Position numbers and translations under genes: made by a program. From positions 1 to 64,000 of the forward strand of contig CAJBNH010000138.1 in assembly GCA_903955385.1 (NCBI GenBank): a stretch of DNA of 64,000 nt, written 5' to 3'. The notes below the pieces were generated by a model, which had not been told where the DNA came from, did no database searches, and saw nothing but the letters and a program-made list of their open reading frames with translations. The DNA is from an uncultured Myxococcales bacterium (GTDB taxonomy: Bacteria; Myxococcota_A; UBA9042). Positions 26,901 through 33,416 of this stretch are shown one piece after another; position 1 is the stretch's first letter, and the number at the start of each line of letters is the position of its first letter.

Positions 26901-27599
26901 ATGTGGACCCGACTGCTGGCCCTCGTGTTCGCGCTGACGTTGACCGGGCCCGCCCTTGCGGCGGCAAACCCGATGAGCATGAACGTCTTGCGCGTCAAGG
27001 CGGTGCCCGGCACCCGCCACGTGCAAGTGACACTGGCCAAGTCCGGCGGCGGCAGCGCGGGCGAGGTCAAGCGCGACGGCGTCGTCATCACGCCCACGTG
27101 GACGGCCATGGCGGGCTATCAGGCCAACATGGGCTCGGGCGTGTCCACCGTGGCGGCCGATCAGTTCTGCGACTGCCAGCTGCCGATCGGCACGCACGAG
27201 TATCAGGTCGCCGCCCCGGAAGGCGGGACGTTGAATGGCAGCGTTCTGGTCACCGGAGTCGCCGCGGCCCCGATCATGCCCCCGCCCGACACCGACGACG
27301 CCGACAGCGGCCAGTCCGACGCTCCGGCCGACGTCATGCCATGGGACGAGCCCGAGCCCACCGGCTTGCAAGGCCTGGACTGCGCCGTGGCTTGCACCGC
27401 CACCCCGCCGGCGGACACGACCGACGACACGACCGTCGCCGACGGCATCGGCGCGCAGGACACCACCGGCGGCAACATCACGCCCCCGGCAGAGACCAGC
27501 GGCAGCAACTGCAGCGCGGCCCCGACCGGTCGAGTCGCCGGCTTGGCCGGGTTGCTCGCCCTGCTGGTTGTCGGCCTGTTCCTGAGGCGACGCGCCTGA
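26901..27599 (+). CDS. secreted protein with MYXO-CTERM-like C-terminus
   Basis: A 232-residue protein. AAGGAG lies six bases before ATG 26901. The signal peptide is about residues 1-21 (ending ALAA). A beta-rich N-domain (about 25-115) contains a CDC pair. It is followed by an Asp/Pro/Thr-rich low-complexity spacer and a C-terminal sorting-like tail: Cys204, a hydrophobic helix (VAGLAGLLALLVVGLF) and a terminal RRRA. Cys + helix + Arg cluster is the MYXO-CTERM arrangement, in which the tail is processed and the protein moved to the myxobacterial cell surface. This is the strongest taxonomic clue in the window. The next gene starts two bases after its stop, so the two are cotranscribed. Confidence 0.8.
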   Translation: MWTRLLALVFALTLTGPALAAANPMSMNVLRVKAVPGTRHVQVTLAKSGGGSAGEVKRDGVVITPTWTAMAGYQANMGSGVSTVAADQFCDCQLPIGTHEYQVAAPEGGTLNGSVLVTGVAAAPIMPPPDTDDADSGQSDAPADVMPWDEPEPTGLQGLDCAVACTATPPADTTDDTTVADGIGAQDTTGGNITPPAETSGSNCSAAPTGRVAGLAGLLALLVVGLFLRRRA

Positions 27600-27601
27600 C
27601 C

Positions 27602-29170
27602 GTGCGCGCGCTTCTCGTCCTCGGTTGCCTGCTGGTCGCCGCGTGCCGCGCACCCGCGCCCGCCGCGCCCGCACCCGCCAAGCGCGTCGACCGGCTGGAG
27701 TCGCACTGGGACCCCGCCACCGGTCGCGGCGACGTCCGCCACTTCTACGCCAACGGCGACATCGCGCGCACCTGCTTCCACTGTGACTACCCCGGCTACA
27801 CGGGCGGCCTCGTCGTCGGCGGGTTCAACGGGTCGGGCATGGGCTTCTATCCCAAGGTGCCGATCCGGGGCTTTCGCGCCATCAACGTGCTGTGCGCCCA
27901 AGACGAGTCGATCCGAGACCTTGCGGACGGCCGCGAGTGGACGTGGGGCTGGTCGGAGAACTTCGGCAAAGGCGACGACGGCGAACGGCTCGAGTACCAG
28001 CGCGGACGCGTCATCGCGGCTGGCCCCGAGCGCGTGGTCCTGCAAAGCGAAAACGCCGGCGGCTGCTTCCGCGTCACCAAATTGGCCTACACGCGCGCGG
28101 CCGCGCGCTGGTGGATTGTCGCCACGCGTGTCGTCAACCGCTGCAAGTCCCCAGTTCGCTTTGATTTGTGGAGCGGCGACGACCCGTGGGTCGGGCGCTA
28201 CCGGTCCGCCGAGGGCGACGTCGGCTGGACACCGGCGGGGCTGCACGAGCGCGAGGCCGACCTGTGGCCCTTCACCGAAGGCGGCGTCTATGACTTGGGC
28301 AGCACGGCGCTGGGCCAGAGCCAAGCGGCGTTCTCAGCTCAGGCGGACTTTCTGGCCATCGACCCGGCTCTGCCCCTGCCGGACCGCGCCCTGCTTGCCC
28401 GAAAGTTTGCCCACGATCCCAAGGAGATCGACCCGACCCGCGTGCTCGACGCCACCGCCATCATCGCCTTGAATCTGGGCTGGACCGACCGCACGCTGGC
28501 GCCGGGGCAGGGACTGACGGTGGCGCTGGCAATGGGCCTGAGCGACGTCGGGCAACCCGGTCAGACGCCCCGCATCCCGGCGATCTCTGCGCAGGACTGG
28601 TCGGTGTGGCGCACGTGGCTGCGCGAGAGCCCCGACGGCGCACCACGCCGCAGTCCTGCCTTCGCGGCGGAAGAAGTCGAGTTGGACCTGACCGCTTCGC
28701 GCCTTGACGTCACCGGGACCTACTGGCTGCGCAACGACACCGACACCGAGCTGGCAACCGAGATCCGCTATCCGGTGCTGGTGGCCCCGGATCGGCCGGC
28801 GCCACGCGTCGTGGTGGTTGACGGCCGGTCGCTGGCGACGACGGCGGGGGGCACCGCCGGCACCGTCGAAGTGCGCTTTCCGATTCGTGTTCCACCGCTG
28901 GGTCTGGCGAGGTTCCAGTGTCGATACCAGCAGACGCACACTGGACACGAGGCCGCCTATCTGGTCACCTCGGCCAACAGCTGGCCCGCGCCCATCGGCC
29001 GTGCCGTGTTCCGCATCCGTCACCCCGCCGCTCTGGGCCCCGTCGTGCCCAGTCTGCCGCCGGATCGCATCTGGCACGCTGGGACACAGGTCGAGCAGGT
29101 CATCGTGCGGCACAAGTTCCGGCCAGACGGCGAGGTGGTCTTGCGCTGGGGGACAGACGCTCGCCATTGA
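27602..29170 (+). CDS. uncharacterised lipoprotein
   Basis: A 522-residue lipoprotein. The GTG at 27602 lies only two bases after the previous stop and gives a clean signal, MRALLVLGCLLVAAC, with lipidated Cys15. The mature protein is beta-rich, with a WSENF/LEYQRG segment and later Ig-like sequence near residues 360-480 (YWLRNDTDTELATEIRYP, PPLGLARFQCRYQQTH). The two-part layout suggests a carbohydrate-binding or sugar-mutarotase-like N-domain followed by a beta-sandwich, but I do not recognise the family. It is part of a three-gene unit with the MYXO-CTERM-like protein and the 29196 lipoprotein. Confidence 0.75.
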   Translation: MRALLVLGCLLVAACRAPAPAAPAPAKRVDRLESHWDPATGRGDVRHFYANGDIARTCFHCDYPGYTGGLVVGGFNGSGMGFYPKVPIRGFRAINVLCAQDESIRDLADGREWTWGWSENFGKGDDGERLEYQRGRVIAAGPERVVLQSENAGGCFRVTKLAYTRAAARWWIVATRVVNRCKSPVRFDLWSGDDPWVGRYRSAEGDVGWTPAGLHEREADLWPFTEGGVYDLGSTALGQSQAAFSAQADFLAIDPALPLPDRALLARKFAHDPKEIDPTRVLDATAIIALNLGWTDRTLAPGQGLTVALAMGLSDVGQPGQTPRIPAISAQDWSVWRTWLRESPDGAPRRSPAFAAEEVELDLTASRLDVTGTYWLRNDTDTELATEIRYPVLVAPDRPAPRVVVVDGRSLATTAGGTAGTVEVRFPIRVPPLGLARFQCRYQQTHTGHEAAYLVTSANSWPAPIGRAVFRIRHPAALGPVVPSLPPDRIWHAGTQVEQVIVRHKFRPDGEVVLRWGTDARH

Positions 29171-29195
29171 AGCGAATTTCAGGGGGGGGAGAGAG

Positions 29196-30197
29196 ATGCT
29201 GCCTTGTGACCGACGACTCCAGAGCCTTCTCGTTTGCGCGCTGTGGTTGGCGGGCTGTTCCACGACGACCTACCCGCCCGGACTGCTTGCGCCCACAGAC
29301 GGGTCGACCACCGCAGACGGTCTGGGCGACGTGTCGGACGCGCAAGTCTTGGACACGACCGCCGATCTGGTTGCCGACGCCGCCACCGACAGCCAAATGC
29401 AAGACACCGCAGCCGTTGAGGAAACCGATGACGCCGACGTCCTGGTCATCGACTACGACCTGCTCGATCCTCCGGAAACCGACGTCGCAACCGTCGACAC
29501 CGCGCCGCTGTTGCCGGGCCTGGCCGTGGTGTTCGCCCACTCGTCCTCCCTCCTGTATCGCCTGGAGAACAAAGCCTTTTCCCTTGTGGGCCCGTTCCAG
29601 TTCAACAAGGCGGCCGGGTCCGTGACGGACATCGCGCTCGACGATGCCGGTCAGCTGTTTGCGGTGACGTTCGACGACCTGTTCCAGTGCGACAAGGCCA
29701 CGGCGCACTGCACCTGGCTGGCCTCGCTGCCGCAGAGCTTCAACGGCCTGACCTTCGTCCCCGCGGGCGTTCTGGACGTCGCCCCGGTGCTGATCGGCGT
29801 CTCGCTGTCGGGTGACTGGAACCGGATCACCGTGTCCGGGGGCACCGCGACCATCCAGTGGCTCGGGGACTACGGCGGTCTGGCTTCCTCAGGCGACGCC
29901 TTTTCGGTTGAGGGGATAGGCACTTACGCCACGGTCACCGCCGGTGGCAGCACCGACCTGCTGGTGCGCGTCGACCCCAAGACCGGCGCGGTGCTCGCCA
30001 ATGTCGGCGACACGCATGTCTCCGGCCTGTGGGGCCTCGCGTGGTCGGGCGGGGTTTTGTACGGCTTCGCGGAGGGCGGCGGCGTGTACACCTTGGACAT
30101 GCAGACCGGCTCGGCGACGCCGGTTTCCGGATTCGCCAACCTGCCCAGCACGTCCTGGTGGGGAGCGGGCGTCTCGACGCGGGCGGCGCAGCAGTAA
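29196..30197 (+). CDS. beta-propeller-like lipoprotein
   Basis: A 333-residue lipoprotein starting at ATG 29196 behind a strong GGGGGGAGAGAG ribosome site, 25 bp after the previous stop. Lipobox WLAGC gives Cys21. An acidic Thr/Asp/Ala linker runs to about residue 100. The rest is a series of four-stranded-looking repeats (VVFAHSSSLLYRLEN, VTDIALDDAGQLFAVTFDD, VSGLWGLAWSGGVLYGF, GGVYTLDMQTGSATPV) as in quinoprotein- or SMP30-type beta-propellers. It is probably an envelope binding protein; the ligand is unknown. Confidence 0.75.
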   Translation: MLPCDRRLQSLLVCALWLAGCSTTTYPPGLLAPTDGSTTADGLGDVSDAQVLDTTADLVADAATDSQMQDTAAVEETDDADVLVIDYDLLDPPETDVATVDTAPLLPGLAVVFAHSSSLLYRLENKAFSLVGPFQFNKAAGSVTDIALDDAGQLFAVTFDDLFQCDKATAHCTWLASLPQSFNGLTFVPAGVLDVAPVLIGVSLSGDWNRITVSGGTATIQWLGDYGGLASSGDAFSVEGIGTYATVTAGGSTDLLVRVDPKTGAVLANVGDTHVSGLWGLAWSGGVLYGFAEGGGVYTLDMQTGSATPVSGFANLPSTSWWGAGVSTRAAQQ

Positions 30198-30356
30198 CCG
30201 CTCTCTCCCCCCCCCGCAGCGGCACCGGTCGAGAGGCTGACGGCGGCAGCTGCCTGAAGCGCGCACAGCCACGCACAACCCGCGATCGCAGAGTTCGTCG
30301 CCTATGCGACGGAACTTGTCGCATCCCGATGTCAAGCTGTCGTCGCGGCAGCTGAT

Positions 30357-30599
30357 GCGCTCGGCACGGGACTGCGCGCCTGCCAGCAAGGCGTCGACAT
30401 AGGCGTCTTCGTGGGCCAGCAACAGATCCTGCCGCGTCAGGGGAGCGAAGTCGTCGCCCAACCGCATGTGCGACCACCGCGGCGTCGGGCGCAGAAACTC
30501 GAGGACGCGGCCGGGCTTGGTGGGCGACTTGGAGTCGTTGCCGGACACATCCGCAGGGTCCATGTCATCGCGGTCGTACGGGGTGATCGGGGTCGTCAT
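30357..30599 (-). pseudogene. truncated histone-deacetylase-family remnant
   Basis: An 81-codon fragment with an intact start: AGGAGG six bases before ATG 30599. The sequence (PYDRDDMDPAD, RVLEFLRPTPRW, then DLLLAHEDAYVDALLAG) resembles the N-terminus of histone deacetylase-like amidohydrolases, in particular the L-x3-H-x3-YV segment. Homology stops after about residue 80. None of the active-site His/Asp motifs follows, and the frame runs antisense into the 29196 gene. A near-palindrome at 30293-30315 (GTTCGTCGC, GCGACGGAAC) lies just past the break. It shares its upstream region with the divergent VWA operon, so the lost gene may once have been functionally linked to it. Confidence 0.55.
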
Positions 30600-30640
30600 G
30601 GGGAGCCTCCTGGCGTTTGCGGCCACCAGGCCCTGTGGTG

Positions 30641-30673
30641 ACACTTGACAGTAGACAGTGTTAGTGTTATCTC
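30641..30673 (+). promoter_or_regulatory. promoter/operator of the VWA-MerR operon
   Basis: TTGACA at 30645-30650 is followed 17 bp later by TATCTC (30668-30673), a consensus -35 with a weak -10. A dyad ACACT-N11-AGTGT (30641-30645 and 30657-30661) and a direct repeat AGTGTT AGTGTT (30657-30668) occupy the spacer. A dyad between the promoter boxes is where MerR-family proteins bind, and the operon encodes one, so autoregulation is likely but inferred. Confidence 0.55.
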
Positions 30674-30718
30674 TATGCTCGTCAACAACGGCCCCGCAAG
30701 GCGCCCCAGGAGGAACCC

Positions 30719-32038
30719 ATGGCGAACCAGCACAACCTCAACGACAGCAAGGACCAGAGCAACGGCGTTGCGAGCTTCGCCGTGGCTACAGATCGCCCAC
30801 TCGGTCGCGCTGGCTCCCGCAGCGTTCGCTACCTGAAGGTCGACCTCGACGCCGTGACCGTTCCCGCGCGCACTGAGCGCCTGCCCGTGCAGGTGGCGTT
30901 TGCTTTGGACCGCTCAGGATCGATGGGCGGCGAGAAGATGTCCTTGGCCCGCGAGGCCGTCATCGCTGCGGTGCGACGGCTGCAGGCGACCGACCGGTTT
31001 GCGGTCACGGTGTTTGACAACACCGTCGATGTCGTGGAGGCGAGGACCCTGGCGACGCCCACGGCGGTCGAGCGGGCGCGGGTGGCGCTGAACCGGGTGG
31101 ATGCCCGGGGGTCGACGGCGCTGCACGACGGCTGGGTGGCGGCGTGCAGGCAGATCGGCGACCGCGCCGACGCCGAAGGGGTGGCCCGGTGCATCCTCGT
31201 GACCGACGGTCAGGCCAACATTGGCCCATCGGACTCAGGTGTCCTGGCGGAGCTGGCGCGCAGGCAGCGGTTGGCCGGCGTGGCAACCAGTACCCTGGGA
31301 ATCGGCGAAGACTTTCAGGAAGAGCTGCTGGCGGCGATGTCCAAGGCGGGCGGTGGCCAGTTCTACTATGTCCAGCGCGCCGACCAGCTGGACCGCATCC
31401 TGCAGAGCGAGATCGGTGAGGCGATGGAGGTCTGCGCGCGCGGCGTGGCGGTTGAGCTGTGGCCCTCTGCCGGCGTGCGGCTCGAGCTGCTGAGCGACTA
31501 CCCCTCGACGTGGACCGGCACGCACCTGCACGTCGAAGTCGGCGACCTGGTCAGCGCCCAGCATCTGGAGTTGCTCGTCTCGGCGCGGCTTGCGTCGGGT
31601 CAGGTGGGGGACGAGGCTTCGGTAGAGGTGCGTGTGAGCGACCGCGAAGGACCGCTCGCCCTGCCCCTGCAAACGGCGAGGTGGCAGATCGCGGACCACA
31701 CGGCGAACGACCGCCAGCCGCGCGATTTCGAGGTGCTGCGGGGGGTTGCGAAGGTCATCGCGGCGCGTGCGCTGTTGAGCGTGTTGGGCTACAACCGCCG
31801 GGGGTCGTTCCACGATGTGCACGCACGGCTGGACGAGGCCATCCGGCAGCTGCGGGTGCTGGGCGCCAATGATCCGGAGATTGCCAGCGATATCCAACAG
31901 TTGGAGCGCCATCGCGTCGAGCTGAGCCACCGGATCGCGGAGCAGTCCCTGAAGGCGCACCACATGGTCGGCACGTCGATGTCGCGCAGCAAGTCGATGG
32001 ACGGAAGCTCGGTGCGCCGCCCCAAGGACGTGAACTGA
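30719..32038 (+). CDS. cytoplasmic von Willebrand factor A domain protein
   Basis: A 439-residue protein with no signal peptide or membrane helix. CAGGAGGAA precedes ATG 30719. The VWA domain spans about residues 55-250 with the metal-ion-dependent adhesion site DRSGSM (64-69), a GSTALHDG segment (threonine ligand) and LVTDGQAN (aspartate ligand), so it should bind Mg2+. After it, residues about 260-345 form a beta-rich domain, and the C-terminus (about 350-430) is helical and charged. Cytoplasmic VWA proteins often work with MoxR-type ATPases or as binding platforms, but no such ATPase is near. It is followed by a MerR-type regulator 45 bp downstream and an unknown gene, apparently one operon. 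Confidence 0.85.
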   Translation: MANQHNLNDSKDQSNGVASFAVATDRPLGRAGSRSVRYLKVDLDAVTVPARTERLPVQVAFALDRSGSMGGEKMSLAREAVIAAVRRLQATDRFAVTVFDNTVDVVEARTLATPTAVERARVALNRVDARGSTALHDGWVAACRQIGDRADAEGVARCILVTDGQANIGPSDSGVLAELARRQRLAGVATSTLGIGEDFQEELLAAMSKAGGGQFYYVQRADQLDRILQSEIGEAMEVCARGVAVELWPSAGVRLELLSDYPSTWTGTHLHVEVGDLVSAQHLELLVSARLASGQVGDEASVEVRVSDREGPLALPLQTARWQIADHTANDRQPRDFEVLRGVAKVIAARALLSVLGYNRRGSFHDVHARLDEAIRQLRVLGANDPEIASDIQQLERHRVELSHRIAEQSLKAHHMVGTSMSRSKSMDGSSVRRPKDVN

Positions 32039-32083
32039 TCGACGGGAATCCAGCACCGGCCGACCGCCGGAGGGAGCATTCGC

Positions 32084-32614
32084 ATGTTCGAGAAACCCAG
32101 GGACCCCGACGGCGGCCTGACGCTGGACGAGCTTTCCAAAGCCGCAGGGACCAGCCCCCGCACGGTGCGTTTCTACATCCTCAATGGGTTGTTGGCGCCC
32201 CCGGTCGGCTCAGGACCGGCCGCACGCTATCCCGTCGGAAACGTAGCGCGGCTGCAGCTGATACGGGCGATGCAGGACGACGGGATCCAGCTTGGCAAAG
32301 TCGGCATCCTGTTGGAATCGCTCAGTGATGTGGAGGTGCAGAAGCAGCTCGACATGCTGAGCGCGCCCAGCACGCGGCAAGAGGAACTGCCCCTGTCGCG
32401 GCCTTCCTGGTCCACCTCGAGCTCGAGCGACCGCAAGGAGGCGAGCTCGGGCGCACGGCGTTCGCAGTGGGAGCATTTCGTGCTCGAGCCGGGCGTCGAG
32501 CTGCTGGTGAAGCGTCCGTTGATGCTGTCGGCAAACCGCCGGGTGCAGAAGATTCTGGAGTACGCGCAAACGCTGCTGGCGACATCGGGCAACACGGAGG
32601 GAAACACGAAGTAG
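32084..32614 (+). CDS. MerR-family transcription regulator
   Basis: A 176-residue regulator. GGAGGGAG precedes ATG 32084. Residues 10-80 form the MerR winged helix-turn-helix: LTLDELSKAAGTSPRTVRFY, then LLAPPVG and ARYPVGNVARLQLIRAMQDDG. The C-terminal part (about 85-176) lacks the cysteines of metal-sensing members and is Ser/Lys-rich and helical, so the signal is not a metal by this reading. It sits second in the VWA operon, and the operon promoter has a dyad in its spacer, consistent with autoregulation by promoter distortion, the usual MerR mechanism. Confidence 0.88.
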   Translation: MFEKPRDPDGGLTLDELSKAAGTSPRTVRFYILNGLLAPPVGSGPAARYPVGNVARLQLIRAMQDDGIQLGKVGILLESLSDVEVQKQLDMLSAPSTRQEELPLSRPSWSTSSSSDRKEASSGARRSQWEHFVLEPGVELLVKRPLMLSANRRVQKILEYAQTLLATSGNTEGNTK

Positions 32615-32719
32615 GTGCGGGAGTGCTCATCCAGATGCGCGGAGGGGTCCGGCCCTTTGAAGCGCGGCCAACCGACCATGAGGCACGGTGGCAATGCCGG
32701 CAACGATGAGGAGGACAAC

Positions 32720-33412
32720 ATGGGATTTGGTTTCGAAGACGCGCTCGACGCGGTGGTTGGCGCAAACTCCGGGCCCTGCCTGGTGACCCTCGGGACGGCC
32801 TGTCGCGAGGACGGTTCCCGCACGACCGGCTTCAGCGACTCCAACGGCAGGCTGCGCGCCACCGCCAACGGGACGAAGGTGCGCTTGGTTCGCTCGCTCG
32901 GCGTCCTGTCGTCCGGCGCCAACCTGACCCTATCGCACGCGGAGTTCGCAACGTTTGCCGACGCTTGCCGGGTCTGGGAGCAACAGCGCAACGACTGGGC
33001 CGAATTCGCGCACGTGCCCGCCGGCTGCCCGGGGTTCGCCATGTCGTATCGCTTCGAGTACCGGCCGCCAGGTGCCAACAGCAAGTCGGTGGACATCGGA
33101 CGCCGTGGCGGGATGGGCCCCCCCCGTGGCGACACGTTCGTCGGGAAGCCGGAGGAGACGGTGGCCTTGGACGTGCCGGTCGAGGTGGCCGACGGCGTGC
33201 ACGTGGTGGCCGAGATCTGGCAGCGCGGCGAGCGCTACGGTCCTGTCGAGGGTTCGCTGGTCGGCGTGCGGTACCAGTTCGGCCCCGACCTGTTCCTTCA
33301 GGCCCGACGGTGCTCGGCACGTGCGTATCGGACCGACCGCAGCGACGTGTTTCTCGAACGTCGTGACGAGGTGTTCGTGCGGTTGCTGGTGGGGCGCTTG
33401 ACGCAGGCCTGA
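32720..33412 (+). CDS. uncharacterised protein, third gene of VWA-MerR operon
   Basis: A 230-residue soluble protein. ATG 32720 is chosen for its GAGGAGG ribosome site; the frame is open further upstream but without coding character. The sequence is beta-rich with a Gly/Arg/Pro loop (IGRRGGMGPPRGDTF) near the middle and several cysteines, no signal peptide and no membrane helix. I do not recognise the family. It converges with 33417-36362, leaving only four bases between stop codons. Position suggests it acts with the VWA protein. Confidence 0.65.
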   Translation: MGFGFEDALDAVVGANSGPCLVTLGTACREDGSRTTGFSDSNGRLRATANGTKVRLVRSLGVLSSGANLTLSHAEFATFADACRVWEQQRNDWAEFAHVPAGCPGFAMSYRFEYRPPGANSKSVDIGRRGGMGPPRGDTFVGKPEETVALDVPVEVADGVHVVAEIWQRGERYGPVEGSLVGVRYQFGPDLFLQARRCSARAYRTDRSDVFLERRDEVFVRLLVGRLTQA

Positions 33413-33416
33413 ATGC

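Noticed and set aside
30645-30685. TTGAC ... GTCAA as an operator dyad of the VWA operon
   Set aside because: The arms are only 5 nt and far apart; the ACACT-N11-AGTGT dyad in the spacer fits MerR geometry better.
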